The position numbers and the translations under genes are program-made. Of a DNA stretch of 64,000 nt, positions 8,916 to 18,278 are shown piece by piece (position 1 is the stretch's first letter; each line of letters opens with the position of its first letter). The notes below the pieces were generated by a model that worked only from the letters and a program-made list of their open reading frames with translations, was not told the origin of the DNA and searched no databases. The DNA comes from Natronospirillum sp965602035 (lineage in GTDB: Bacteria > Pseudomonadota > Gammaproteobacteria > Pseudomonadales > Natronospirillaceae), in assembly GCA_965602035.1 (NCBI GenBank), contig OZ271919.1:372001-436000 (forward strand). The letters are read 5' to 3'.

Positions 8916-10007
8916 TCAGATAATGATAAGCTCGGCGTTCAGGGCGCCTGCCTGCTGCATGGCCTCGAGAATGGACATGACGTCTCCGGGGGCGGCACCA
9001 ATGCCATTAATGGCATTGACCAGGTCCTCAAGGGTTACTGTCTCTCCCATCAGGAACATGCGGTTGTCTTCTTCGTCCACATCGATTTCCGCATCCGGTA
9101 CCACGACCGTTTCACCCTCTGTCAGCGGCTCAGGCTGCGAGACCTGCAGCGTATTGTCGATGGTGACGGTCAGGTTGCCGTGAGTGACAGCCACGGATTC
9201 CAGCGTGACATGTTTACCCACAACAATGGTGCCCGTGCGGGCATTGACGATGACTTTTGCCCGTTCCTCGCCCGGTTCCACTTCAATGTTCTCCAGCACC
9301 GACAGATAGGAGACGCGCTGATTCGCATCTCGCGGCGCGGTCACCCGAACGCTGCCGGCGTCCAGCGCCTGCGCGCTGCCCGGGCCGAGCAGATCGTTGA
9401 TAGCCTGGGCCATGCGGGTGGCGGTGGTAAAGTCCGCGCGATTCAGGTTGAACGTCAGGTGGTCACCCCGGTTGAATCCGGTCGGAACAGAACGCTCTAC
9501 AGTCGCCCCGTTGGGAATGCGTCCGGCGCTGGGTACATTGACGGTCACGCTGGAGCCGTCAGCGCCCTCAACCCCGAAACCGCCGACCAGCAGATTGCCC
9601 TGAGCCACCGCATACGTGTTGCCGTCCGCGCCGTTCAACGGTGTCATCAGCAGGCTGCCGCCGCGCAGGCTATCGGAATTGCCCAGCGAGGATACGGTTA
9701 CGTCAATCGTCTGGCCGGGTTGCGAGAAGGCGGGCAGCTCGGCGTGCACGGATACCGCCGCCACATTACGCAGGCGCGGGTCTGTGCCTTCGGGAATCGA
9801 AATGCCGAACTGCTGCATCATGTTGCGGAACGATTGGTCGGTGAAGGGTGCGCGGTCGCCCGTGCCGTCCAGGCCGACCACCAGGCCGTAGCCAATCAAC
9901 TGATTGCTGCGCACGCCGGCGACGGACGCCAGATCCTTGATGCGGTCTGCACCTGCGGTGCCCGCCAGTAACAAGCCCAGTAACGTTCCGATAATCAGGC
10001 GACGCAT
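8916..10007 (-). CDS. flgI: Flagellar P-ring protein FlgI
   Basis: Precursor of the flagellar P ring, which lines the peptidoglycan layer around the rod. The product is 363 aa, the usual length. A signal peptide (MRRLIIGTLLGLLLAGTAGA) is followed by the conserved start DRIKDLASVAGVRSNQLIGY, then GLDGTGD and the C-terminal helix ending in LNAELIII. AGGAG sits eight bases before the ATG. The orientation is unusual: flgI normally precedes flgJ in one transcript, but here it is transcribed away from flgJKL. A sigma-54 promoter of its own lies 45-60 bases upstream. The protein shows no sign of decay. Confidence 0.96.
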   Translation of the reverse strand: MRRLIIGTLLGLLLAGTAGADRIKDLASVAGVRSNQLIGYGLVVGLDGTGDRAPFTDQSFRNMMQQFGISIPEGTDPRLRNVAAVSVHAELPAFSQPGQTIDVTVSSLGNSDSLRGGSLLMTPLNGADGNTYAVAQGNLLVGGFGVEGADGSSVTVNVPSAGRIPNGATVERSVPTGFNRGDHLTFNLNRADFTTATRMAQAINDLLGPGSAQALDAGSVRVTAPRDANQRVSYLSVLENIEVEPGEERAKVIVNARTGTIVVGKHVTLESVAVTHGNLTVTIDNTLQVSQPEPLTEGETVVVPDAEIDVDEEDNRMFLMGETVTLEDLVNAINGIGAAPGDVMSILEAMQQAGALNAELIII

Positions 10008-10051
10008 TCGGCACTCCTGCTGTCAATAATACGCATACTGGAGAACAGCCT

Positions 10052-10067
10052 AGCAAGCTTGATGCCA
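10052..10067 (-). promoter_or_regulatory. Sigma-54 promoter for flgI
   Basis: Read on the minus strand the site is TGGCATCAAGCTTGCT. GG (-24) and GC (-12) are separated by ten bases, the spacing RpoN requires, and both half-sites fit TGGCAC/TTGCW with one change. The predicted transcript would start about 35 bases before the flgI ATG. RpoN is encoded at 33683-35215. Confidence 0.75.
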
Positions 10068-10096
10068 TGGCAGTGTCAATATCCGGTTCCCGAGAG

Positions 10097-10112
10097 TGGC
10101 ACCGAATTTGCT
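10097..10112 (+). promoter_or_regulatory. Sigma-54 promoter for flgJKL
   Basis: TGGCACCGAATTTGCT matches the RpoN consensus closely, with the -24 GG and -12 GC exactly ten bases apart. Start of transcription is expected near 10123, giving a leader of about 95 bases before flgJ. It sits 30 bases from the oppositely directed sigma-54 site for flgI, so one activator region could serve both. Confidence 0.82.
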
Positions 10113-10218
10113 AAACCCCATCAGACTCCATCAAATGTGCGTCTGCCGGAGCGAGGCATTGGTCGACAACCCATCGCTCTTATCAATTACCGGCAGTAAA
10201 CGACTGGAAAGGTGACAC

Positions 10219-11220
10219 ATGGCCATACCTTCTTCGATGATGAACGTACCCGGCAACCGGCTCGGCGATGCTACGGTCAATATGGACATCCAGGCACTGG
10301 ACACCATAAAGCAGCAGGCCCGGACCGACAAGGACGGGGCGCTGCGGCAGGTAGCCCAGCAGTTCGAGGCCATGTTCATGCAGATGATCATGAAAAGTAT
10401 GCGTCAGGCCACCAAACAGTTGAACGAAGACTCCTTTCTCAACACCCAGTACACCGAACACTTCCAGGAAATGCACGACGACCAGCTTGTTCAGGAAATG
10501 GGCAAGGGCGGTGGCATGGGACTGGCCGGCATGATCTATGACCAGTTGTCAGACACCGGCCGGCAACCAACCGGCAATAATGTGCCGGACATCTTGCCGT
10601 TTGACCGGGATGGTCGCCCGGAATTGCCGCTTCGGCCACCATCTCGAGGCACCCCGTCGGGCGGCGGTGAGCTGACCACGGAGGCTCCGGCTGTGGGACC
10701 GGCGGCAGCCGCAGAGAAGCAATCGGTATTTTCATCGCCCGAGGACTTTGTGCGCTCGCTCTGGCCGATGGCACGGGACGCGGCCCGCCAGTTAGGCGCG
10801 GACGCCCGCTATCTGCTGGCCCAGGCTGCTCTGGAGACCGGTTGGGGGCAACATGTTATAGGCGGCGAACAGGGCAGCAGCCACAACCTGTTCAACATCA
10901 AGGCGGACCACCGGTGGGAAGGCCCGAAGGCGCGGGTAATGACTCGCGAGTACCTGCAGGGCAGGCCGGTTCAGGTTGCCGCCGATTTTCGCCAGTACGA
11001 CAGCTTTGCCGACAGCTTTGCCGACTACCGGCACTTTCTCCAGAACAGTCCGCGCTATCAGTCTGCTTTGAACCAGGCGGAATCCGGGCCGGCTTATGTG
11101 GCGGCGCTGCAGCAGGCGGGCTATGCCACGGATCCGCGCTATGCGGAAAAGATTGAGCGTATCGCTGAGAGCCCACACCTCAATGCGGTTGTGTCAGCGC
11201 AGGAGCTATCGGGTGACTGA
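10219..11220 (+). CDS. flgJ: Flagellar rod-assembly protein / muramidase FlgJ
   Basis: Two-domain protein of 333 aa. Residues about 25-110 form the rod-binding domain that caps the growing rod (VAQQFEAMFMQMIMKSMRQA, then GGGMGLAGMIYDQL). A Pro/Gly-rich linker (about 115-170) leads to a C-terminal glucosaminidase domain that opens the peptidoglycan. The latter has the conserved AALETGWGQ with the likely catalytic Glu206, followed by SHNLFNIKA. The ATG at 10219 is preceded by GGAAAGGTGA. It heads an operon with flgK and flgL, transcribed from the sigma-54 site about 110 bases upstream. Confidence 0.95.
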   Translation: MAIPSSMMNVPGNRLGDATVNMDIQALDTIKQQARTDKDGALRQVAQQFEAMFMQMIMKSMRQATKQLNEDSFLNTQYTEHFQEMHDDQLVQEMGKGGGMGLAGMIYDQLSDTGRQPTGNNVPDILPFDRDGRPELPLRPPSRGTPSGGGELTTEAPAVGPAAAAEKQSVFSSPEDFVRSLWPMARDAARQLGADARYLLAQAALETGWGQHVIGGEQGSSHNLFNIKADHRWEGPKARVMTREYLQGRPVQVAADFRQYDSFADSFADYRHFLQNSPRYQSALNQAESGPAYVAALQQAGYATDPRYAEKIERIAESPHLNAVVSAQELSGD

Positions 11221-11231
11221 GGGCCCTCATC

Positions 11232-14200
11232 ATGAGTTTGCTTAATACAGCGGTTACCGGTATCAGCGCTTACCAGAAGCAACTGGATGTCACCGGCAAC
11301 AATATTTCGAACGCCGACACGCCCGGTTATTCCCGCCAGGAGGCCCTTACCAGCAGCGCACCGACCATATATCGGGGTGTCGGCTATGAAGGAACCGGGG
11401 TTCAGATCGACCGTATCCGGCGTATTGCCGATGAGTTTGCGATCGACCAGTTGCGAACCGATACACAGCAGTTCAAGGGCTTTGAAAGCTACCGGGACAA
11501 TGTTGAACAGATTAACCAGTTGCTGGGTGATGAGCGTACTGGGTTGAATGCCGCTCTCAGTGAGTTCTATTCGGCGCTTCAGACTGCCTCTGAAACGCCG
11601 GGCTTTATTCCCTCGCGGGAAGCATTGCTGGGCAACGCGAAGATTCTGCAGGATCGCTTTCAGGTGGTCAGTGATCGGATGCAGGATCAGCTCAAGGCCG
11701 TAAACTCCGGGATTCAGGCTAATGTCCAGGATATCAATGCGCTCGTGAGTGGGGTTGCGGATCTCAATGAGCAGATCTCCTATCGGCAGGACGCCAGCGG
11801 CCGTCGCCAGCCCAATGACCTGATCGACCAACGCAACGAAATGCTCCGTCAGCTTTCCGAGATCGTGGACATAGAGGTAGTGGACGCCGGAGCGACGAAG
11901 GATGTGTACGTGGGCAGTGGCCAGGCACTGGTGCTGGGCCTGGACGCAAGGCAGCTCGAAGTGTCAGGCAGCCCGGGCGATCCGACGCAGAACGACGTGT
12001 TCTTCCGCAACGGCGCTGAACGAATCAATGTCACTGACCGGATTCAGGGAGGCGCTCTGGGTGGTGTGCTGGATTTCCGTGAGGAATCGCTGTTTCCGGC
12101 GCTCAACAGCCTGGGCAGACTGGCCATAGGCATTGCCGAGTCATTCAATACGCAGCAGGCGCGGGGTATCGATCTGGCGGGCAATTTCGGCGACGACCTG
12201 TTTACCGACTACAACACCAGACAACTGGCGCGCGACCGTGTTCTGCCGTCATCCGACAACAGCCGCCCGCAGACGGGCGTTGCCGAGCTGTACATCGAAG
12301 ACGTCGCGGCAATGACCACCAGTGACTATGAATTACGGTTTACCGGCCCCGTCGATTTCGGCTATGAAATTGTCCGACTCTCTGACAATGAGATTGTGAA
12401 ATCCGGTGCACTCACCGGTGAGCAGCCGGAATCGCTGCGCTTTGACGGGCTGGAACTGCGCCTTACCGATGGCAACTTCCGTCAGGGTGACCGCGTGACA
12501 CTGCAACCCGGGCGCAATATGGCCGGCCAGTTTGAACAGGTGCTGACAAGGCCCGAAAAGCTCGCCTTCGCCTCACCGATTACCGCCGAGTCAAGCCTGG
12601 CCAACACGGGTTCCGGTGACATCAATCAGGGCGAAATACTCGATGCCGAAGCCCCGGCGTTTGCCCAACCGGGCGAGCTGAGCCCACCGGTTCTGATCCG
12701 GTTTGAATCACCGACCCGCTATACCGTGCTGGATAATTCGGACCCACTGCGGCCACGGGATATGCAACCCCCGATGCGCAATCTGCCGTTCACGCCGGGC
12801 GTGGCCAATGACCTGTTCAATACCGATCCGGGGCAGACTCAGGTGACCAGTTACAGTGGCTGGTTACCGACTGTGCCTGCGGTTCAGGAGGCAGGCGAAG
12901 CCGATCAGTGGCCGGATAATGATTTCAACGCCGAGCGTATTTCCTTTAACCGGGTCAGTGATGACGGCGGTTCGGAACTGCTCGAACGGGTCAGCACCCC
13001 GGCGGGTGCCAGTGCCCGGGAGGTTGCCGCCAGTCTGAGTGGCGTGCCCGGGGTCAATGCACGCGCCTTCACAGAAATGGAAGTGACCAATTTCCAGACG
13101 GCCCGGCCGGCGGCCACCGCGGCAGACCCGGTTACTTTCAGCCTGAACGGCGTCGACCTCACCATCCCGGGAAGCGATCTGAGCGACAACCAGCAGATGT
13201 TCAGGGAAGGCTTCATACGGGAGGTGCCGGACACCGTTACTCCCGAGTTTCTGGCCAACCGGATCAACACGAACTGGGAGCTGTCAGAGCTCGGCATTAC
13301 GGCGCGCAGCGATGGTGAATCGCTTCGGATATTCTCGAATTCCGGTGATGACCTCAGGCTGGAAGTCGGCGGCAACCCGAAAGTTACGGGTTCTGCGGAC
13401 AGCCGCGCCGACAGTGTTGAAATCAGCAACGGCCAGCAGGTACGGCTGGAGGCTACCGGTGCTGATACGCGCGGTTTGCTCACAGAGTCTGCCGGTTTCG
13501 ACTTCTCCGAACGGGGGCCCTACACCTGGCGTTTTGAAACCCCCTACGGTGAGCCGGCGGAAATCGAAATGACCGGACAATACGAGACGGGCGCCGAAGT
13601 CACCGAGGCCATGGCCCGGAAGATTGAAGCTGAGCTGATCAGCCAGGAACGCATCAAGCGCAACGACCCCTGGCTTAACGGTGAAGACGGTCCCGGCCGT
13701 GTGGAAGTGAACATTGACGAGCGCGGCCAGGTCAGCTTCAAGGTGCTGATGAAAATGGAAGGTCAGGCCGGCAACGATACCCAGAGGCTGACCATGGGCG
13801 GCACCGTCGATGTCGTGCTGGATGAAGGCATCGATATGGAAACCGAGCCCGACAGGGGCAACCTGTTTCCCGGTGACCCCGAACAGTTATCAACCTTTCT
13901 GGGGTACCAGTTCCAGATTGATGGTGACCCTCAGGCAGGTGACCGGTTCGAAATTGACTTCAACCGGGACCCCAGTGGTGACAATCGTAACGCCGAAAAA
14001 ATGGTTGACCTGCAGACGGACAAGTCGCTGAATCGCCGTGAAGGTGGCATGAGCTTCTCTGAAGCGTATTCGCAGCTCGCCGAGCAGGTCGGCGTGCAGA
14101 CGCGCCAGGCACAGATCAATACCGACGCGGCGCAGGCCACCCGAGAACAGACAGAAAACCGTATTCAGGAAGTATCGGGCGTCAACCTCGACGAGGAAGC

Positions 14201-14300
14201 CGCCCGGCTGGTGCGTTTTGAACAGGGCTACAATGCCAGTGCGCAGATGCTGCGCGTGGCTCAGGAGATTTTTTCCACATTGCTGGGGACATTCCGCTAG
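11232..14300 (+). CDS. flgK: Flagellar hook-associated protein 1 (FlgK), enlarged
   Basis: First hook-filament junction protein. The N-terminal D0 region is classic (SLLNTAVTGISAYQKQLDVT, then NNISNADTPGYSRQE), and so is the C-terminal helix (EEAARLVRFEQGYNASAQML through EIFSTLLGTFR). The length is 1022 aa, against about 550-680 in E. coli, Vibrio or P. aeruginosa. The extra material lies in the middle (about residues 330-890), is acidic and beta-rich, and probably forms added surface domains. One stretch near 355-430 (YELRFTGP, YEIVRLSD, LELRL, GDRVTLQP) resembles a module also seen in flgL. No frameshift is visible. It starts 11 bases after flgJ. Confidence 0.95.
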   Translation: MSLLNTAVTGISAYQKQLDVTGNNISNADTPGYSRQEALTSSAPTIYRGVGYEGTGVQIDRIRRIADEFAIDQLRTDTQQFKGFESYRDNVEQINQLLGDERTGLNAALSEFYSALQTASETPGFIPSREALLGNAKILQDRFQVVSDRMQDQLKAVNSGIQANVQDINALVSGVADLNEQISYRQDASGRRQPNDLIDQRNEMLRQLSEIVDIEVVDAGATKDVYVGSGQALVLGLDARQLEVSGSPGDPTQNDVFFRNGAERINVTDRIQGGALGGVLDFREESLFPALNSLGRLAIGIAESFNTQQARGIDLAGNFGDDLFTDYNTRQLARDRVLPSSDNSRPQTGVAELYIEDVAAMTTSDYELRFTGPVDFGYEIVRLSDNEIVKSGALTGEQPESLRFDGLELRLTDGNFRQGDRVTLQPGRNMAGQFEQVLTRPEKLAFASPITAESSLANTGSGDINQGEILDAEAPAFAQPGELSPPVLIRFESPTRYTVLDNSDPLRPRDMQPPMRNLPFTPGVANDLFNTDPGQTQVTSYSGWLPTVPAVQEAGEADQWPDNDFNAERISFNRVSDDGGSELLERVSTPAGASAREVAASLSGVPGVNARAFTEMEVTNFQTARPAATAADPVTFSLNGVDLTIPGSDLSDNQQMFREGFIREVPDTVTPEFLANRINTNWELSELGITARSDGESLRIFSNSGDDLRLEVGGNPKVTGSADSRADSVEISNGQQVRLEATGADTRGLLTESAGFDFSERGPYTWRFETPYGEPAEIEMTGQYETGAEVTEAMARKIEAELISQERIKRNDPWLNGEDGPGRVEVNIDERGQVSFKVLMKMEGQAGNDTQRLTMGGTVDVVLDEGIDMETEPDRGNLFPGDPEQLSTFLGYQFQIDGDPQAGDRFEIDFNRDPSGDNRNAEKMVDLQTDKSLNRREGGMSFSEAYSQLAEQVGVQTRQAQINTDAAQATREQTENRIQEVSGVNLDEEAARLVRFEQGYNASAQMLRVAQEIFSTLLGTFR

Positions 14301-14342
14301 CGGACAGCGGCGGAACACCCCGGATGACCGAGGATCACAATC

Positions 14343-15596
14343 ATGGTTGATCGCGTTTCGAGCTATCAGGTCAACGTTGGCTCCATCAACAATATACTGC
14401 GCAATCAGGCCAGCGTAGCCGAGACCGAGGAAAAGATCGCCACGGGCAAGCGGGTGACCACACCCGCCGATGACCCGGTTGCTGCTGCCCGCATTCTGCA
14501 GCTCGATCAGGAAATTGAACTGACCGACCAGTACATTCGCAATATTAATTCGCTGACCGGTCGACTCGAGCTACAGGAAGGTACGCTGGAGGGGGCAGAA
14601 GAAGTGCTGCAGCGGGTCCGTGAACTGGCTGTGGCCGCAGGCAACGGCTCCACCACACTGTCTGACCGTCAGGCGTACGCCGCCGAGATGGAGGTGCGGC
14701 TCGAAGAACTGGTAAACCTGGTCAATTCACGTGACGCCACTGGCGAATACCTGTTTTCCGGCTTTTCCGGCCAGACCCGGCCCTTTGAGCCGGCACCGGG
14801 TGGCGGGTACACCTATCAGGGCGACGAGGGGCAGCGTCAGGTACGTATTTCCAATTCGGCCCGGTTGGCGGCCAGCGACAATGGTAAAGACCTTTTCGTG
14901 GATGTGCCGGTCGACAATCCGGCGTTCAATACCTATGCCAGCCCCAGGAATACAGGTACACCGGCTGGTGTTATTTCTCAGGGAATTACCACAGACCCGG
15001 AGCGGTTTGCGGAATTCTTCCCCAACGATGCCATTATCACCTTCAACAACGATCTCGATGCCGACCCACCGGGCAAGAATTTCACCGTACGGCGGCGCAG
15101 CGATAACCAGGTAGTGGATGGCATGAGTAACGTGCCCTACACACCGGGCAAGCCGGTCAGTTTTGCCGGTATACAGGTTCGGATCACGGGGCAGCCGGTC
15201 GCCGGCGACAACTTTGTGGTGGAAACCACCACCAAACAAGGCCCGTTGCAGACCATCGGCAAACTGGTTGAGGGGCTGAAAACGCTGGGAGACTCGCCAG
15301 CCGACTCGCGAGCGGTCGGCAACCTGATCAGTGAGTCGCTCAATAACCTCGATAAAGGGATAGATAATCTGTCCGTATATCGGGCCCGTATCGGGGCGCG
15401 TCTCAATACCGCCGAAACGACCCTGAACGTTCATGAAGACACCAAACTGGTGTCGCAGGACGTGCGATCAGGGTTGGCGGATCTTGATTACGCCAAAGCC
15501 GTCAGTCAGCTCCAGATGGAAACCATGGTGCTGGAAGCCGCTCAGCAGTCCTATGCCAAGGTGGCCAGCCTCTCCCTCTTCAACTTCCTGCGCTGA
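14343..15596 (+). CDS. flgL: Flagellar hook-associated protein 3 (FlgL)
   Basis: Second hook-filament junction protein, 417 aa. The N-terminal flagellin-like helix is clear: VSSYQVNVGSINNILRNQAS, then EEKIATGKRVTTPADDPVAA. The C-terminal helix ends AQQSYAKVASLSLFNFLR. The middle holds a beta-rich region (ITFNNDLD, GKPVSFAGIQVRITGQPVAG) similar to the module in FlgK. It is the last gene of the flgJKL transcript, 42 bases after flgK. No filament gene follows in this window. Confidence 0.95.
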   Translation: MVDRVSSYQVNVGSINNILRNQASVAETEEKIATGKRVTTPADDPVAAARILQLDQEIELTDQYIRNINSLTGRLELQEGTLEGAEEVLQRVRELAVAAGNGSTTLSDRQAYAAEMEVRLEELVNLVNSRDATGEYLFSGFSGQTRPFEPAPGGGYTYQGDEGQRQVRISNSARLAASDNGKDLFVDVPVDNPAFNTYASPRNTGTPAGVISQGITTDPERFAEFFPNDAIITFNNDLDADPPGKNFTVRRRSDNQVVDGMSNVPYTPGKPVSFAGIQVRITGQPVAGDNFVVETTTKQGPLQTIGKLVEGLKTLGDSPADSRAVGNLISESLNNLDKGIDNLSVYRARIGARLNTAETTLNVHEDTKLVSQDVRSGLADLDYAKAVSQLQMETMVLEAAQQSYAKVASLSLFNFLR

Positions 15597-15666
15597 TGCC
15601 ATGCCGCGTGGCGGCGGCGATTCGAATCGAATACACTCCGATCCTGCACTGGAATCAGGAGCCGAT

Positions 15667-16410
15667 ATGGCGAGCTGGCGTTTTTCTCTGGGCATTGCGA
15701 GTTCCCTTGCCACCTACTGGCGGCCGTTTCGACAGGCCGGCCTGAGGCGGCTTTACCGGCCCTTCATCACACCGGGGGACCTGGTGTTTGATGTCGGCGC
15801 GCACCTGGGTGACCGCAGCGTCGCTTTCAGTGCACTGGGCGCCAGAGTCGTCGCACTGGAACCGCAGCCACAGATTCTGCCCTGGCTCCGACGACTCGTG
15901 GGCCGCCGTGCCATCACGGTGGTTCCGGAAGCGGTCGGTGCTGAGCCCGGCGAACTGGAACTGGCGATCAGCGAGCGACACCCGACGGTTTCCACTCTGG
16001 CCAGTCAGTGGCGGCAGGGGATCGGGGCCGCCAATGAAACCTTTCGGAATGTGCGTTGGGAGCAGCGGGTGACCGTGCCGGTGACCACACTGGATGCCCT
16101 TATCGCCCGGCATGGCGAACCGGCGTTCTGCAAGATTGATGTTGAGGGGTTCGAGCTCAGTGTTCTGCAGGGGCTCAGTACTCCGATTCGGGCCTTGTCC
16201 ATCGAGTTTGTGGCTGGCAGCCTGTCAGGCACTCAGGCGTGTATCCGTCATCTGGGCACGTTGGGTGACTACGAATATAATGCGGTGTTCGGCGAGCGCC
16301 GCCGCTGGATCTTTTCTGAGTGGCAGACACCGGACGAGCTGCTGGGCTGGCTGGAGCGGGGTGCCGGCAAGGCCTCTTCGGGCGATATTTATGCCCGCCG
16401 CCGTCAGTGA
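15667..16410 (+). CDS. FkbM-family SAM-dependent methyltransferase
   Basis: Predicted O-methyltransferase of 247 aa. It shows the FkbM pattern: the SAM-binding loop VFDVGAHLGDRSVAFSALGA (about 39-58), the acidic strand VVALEPQPQILPWL, and the second conserved block AFCKIDVEGFELSVLQGL. The substrate is unknown; relatives modify sugars or polyketides. The ATG at 15667 was chosen because CAGGAG lies six bases upstream; the frame is open further back into flgL, but there it is a shadow. Its place right after flgL suggests a role linked to surface or flagellin-associated glycans; that is inference. Confidence 0.82.
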   Translation: MASWRFSLGIASSLATYWRPFRQAGLRRLYRPFITPGDLVFDVGAHLGDRSVAFSALGARVVALEPQPQILPWLRRLVGRRAITVVPEAVGAEPGELELAISERHPTVSTLASQWRQGIGAANETFRNVRWEQRVTVPVTTLDALIARHGEPAFCKIDVEGFELSVLQGLSTPIRALSIEFVAGSLSGTQACIRHLGTLGDYEYNAVFGERRRWIFSEWQTPDELLGWLERGAGKASSGDIYARRRQ

Positions 16411-16534
16411 TGCGTGAAAGCAGAGCAGTTTATGAGGGCGCCCTTATGGCAACGGGAGCCGCTTTTCGGTATTGTCTGCGGACCTGGCGGGCTGCCAGAA
16501 AAGCCCCGAAATGATGAGCAAAAGGTTCAAGTGC

Positions 16535-17056
16535 ATGACAGACAGACCACACTCCCTTGATAAGGAAATGCTGCTTCAGTGCGGTTACGGGGAGATGTTC
16601 GGCCCCGGTAACGCGCAGTTGCCGGTGAAGGAAATGCTGATGCTTGACCGCATCACCCACATCGACGACAAGGGCGGCGACTTCGGCAAGGGCGAGATTC
16701 AGGCCGAGCTCGACATCGACCCCGATCTCTGGTTCTTTGCCTGTCACTTTCCCGGCGATCCGGTTATGCCGGGCTGCCTGGGTCTTGATGCCATGTGGCA
16801 GCTTGTGGGTTTTTTCCTCGGCTGGAAAGGGAATCCGGGTCGAGGCCGGGCACTGGGCTCGGGCGAAGTCAAGTTCACAGGCCAGGTGTTGCCCACCAAC
16901 AAGCTGGTGCGCTACAACATACAGATGAAGCGCGTGATTGAACGCAAGCTCGTTATGGGTATCGCCGACGGAACTGTTGAAGTAGATGGTAAAGTAATCT
17001 ACACAGCCAAAGATTTGCGGGTCGGACTCTTTACGTCCGGCCAGATGGAGGGTTGA
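16535..17056 (+). CDS. fabA: 3-hydroxydecanoyl-ACP dehydratase/isomerase FabA
   Basis: Enzyme that makes the cis double bond for unsaturated fatty acids: it dehydrates 3-hydroxydecanoyl-ACP and isomerises trans-2 to cis-3-decenoyl-ACP. The product is 173 aa, close to 172 in E. coli. The active-site region reads FFACHFPGDPVMPGCLGLDA, giving catalytic His71 and Asp85, one off from E. coli His70/Asp84. The block GSGEVKFTGQVLPT is also intact. I chose the ATG at 16535, with AAAGG upstream; an in-frame ATG at 16511 would add eight residues. fabB follows after one base. Confidence 0.97.
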   Translation: MTDRPHSLDKEMLLQCGYGEMFGPGNAQLPVKEMLMLDRITHIDDKGGDFGKGEIQAELDIDPDLWFFACHFPGDPVMPGCLGLDAMWQLVGFFLGWKGNPGRGRALGSGEVKFTGQVLPTNKLVRYNIQMKRVIERKLVMGIADGTVEVDGKVIYTAKDLRVGLFTSGQMEG

Positions 17057-17057
17057 T

Positions 17058-18278
17058 ATGCGCCGGGTGGTAGTTACCGGAATGGGCATCGCATCCTGTC
17101 TGGGTAATGACCTGGATACGGTTGCTGCCAATCTGCGAGCCATGAAATCGGGTATCCGCAAAGTTGATGAGTACGAGGCGATCGGCATGCGCAGCCATGT
17201 GGCCGGCCGCCCGGAAATAAACCTGGCGGATCATGTTGACCGCAAAACCCTGCGCTTTATGGGAGATGCGGCGGGCTATGCGTACTACAGCATGCAGCAG
17301 GCCATTGCCCATGCCGGTCTCGAGGAAAGCCAGTATTCGTCACCGCGCGTCGGCCTGATCGCCGGTTCCGGTGGGGCGTCTTCCGCCAATCAGGTGGAAG
17401 CGGCCGATACGCTGAGAGAGCGTGGCCTCAAGCGCGTCGGGCCGTATCGTGTGACCCAGACCATGGGGTCGACCGTGTCGGCCTGTCTGGCCACGCCGTT
17501 CCGAATCAAGGGGCTCAACTATTCGATTACGTCCGCCTGTGCCACCAGCGCACATTGTATCGGTAACGCCATGGAACAGATCCAGCTCGGCAAGCAGGAT
17601 ATGGTATTTGCCGGTGGCGGTGAGGAAGAGCACTGGACCCTGTCCAGTCTGTTTGATGCCATGGGCGCACTTTCCACGAAATACAACGAGACACCGGAAC
17701 GCGCCTCGCGGCCCTATGATTCAGGCCGTGACGGCTTCGTCATTGCCGGTGGCGGCGGTATGATGGTGCTGGAAGAGCTGGAGCATGCCCGGGCCCGTGG
17801 CGCCGAGATCATCGCCGAACTGGTTGGCTATGGCGCCACGTCCGACGGTTATAACATGGTAGCGCCTTCGGGTGAGGGTGCCGTGCGTTGCATGCAGCAG
17901 GCAATGAGCACAGTCACGGGCGAAATTGACTATATCAACGCCCATGGCACGAGCACGCCGGCAGGCGATACGGCTGAACTCGGGGCCGTGAAGCAGGCTT
18001 TCGATGGCCGCGAACAACCGCTGGTTGCGTCCACCAAATCACTGACCGGTCATTCGCTCGGTGCGACGGGTGTGCAGGAAGCCATTTATTCCCTGCTCAT
18101 GATGCAGCACGGGTTCCTTGCCGGCTCGGCCAATATCGACGAACTGGATCCCGATGCGGTGGGCGCCAATGTGCTGACGGAAACACGCGAGGGCATGACC
18201 ATAAACTGTGTGATGTCCAACAGCTTCGGTTTCGGCGGCACCAACGCGACACTGGTATTCGAACGCTTTGCCGGCTGA
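17058..18278 (+). CDS. fabB: 3-oxoacyl-ACP synthase I FabB
   Basis: Condensing enzyme that elongates the cis-3-decenoyl-ACP made by FabA. The product is 406 aa. The Cys-His-His triad is visible: Cys161 in ITSACATSAH, the His in YINAHGTSTPAGD, and the His in KSLTGHSLGATG. The C-terminal block NSFGFGGTNATLVF is complete. It starts just after the fabA stop, so the two are one operon, the usual gammaproteobacterial arrangement for anaerobic unsaturated fatty acid synthesis. Confidence 0.97.
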   Translation: MRRVVVTGMGIASCLGNDLDTVAANLRAMKSGIRKVDEYEAIGMRSHVAGRPEINLADHVDRKTLRFMGDAAGYAYYSMQQAIAHAGLEESQYSSPRVGLIAGSGGASSANQVEAADTLRERGLKRVGPYRVTQTMGSTVSACLATPFRIKGLNYSITSACATSAHCIGNAMEQIQLGKQDMVFAGGGEEEHWTLSSLFDAMGALSTKYNETPERASRPYDSGRDGFVIAGGGGMMVLEELEHARARGAEIIAELVGYGATSDGYNMVAPSGEGAVRCMQQAMSTVTGEIDYINAHGTSTPAGDTAELGAVKQAFDGREQPLVASTKSLTGHSLGATGVQEAIYSLLMMQHGFLAGSANIDELDPDAVGANVLTETREGMTINCVMSNSFGFGGTNATLVFERFAG

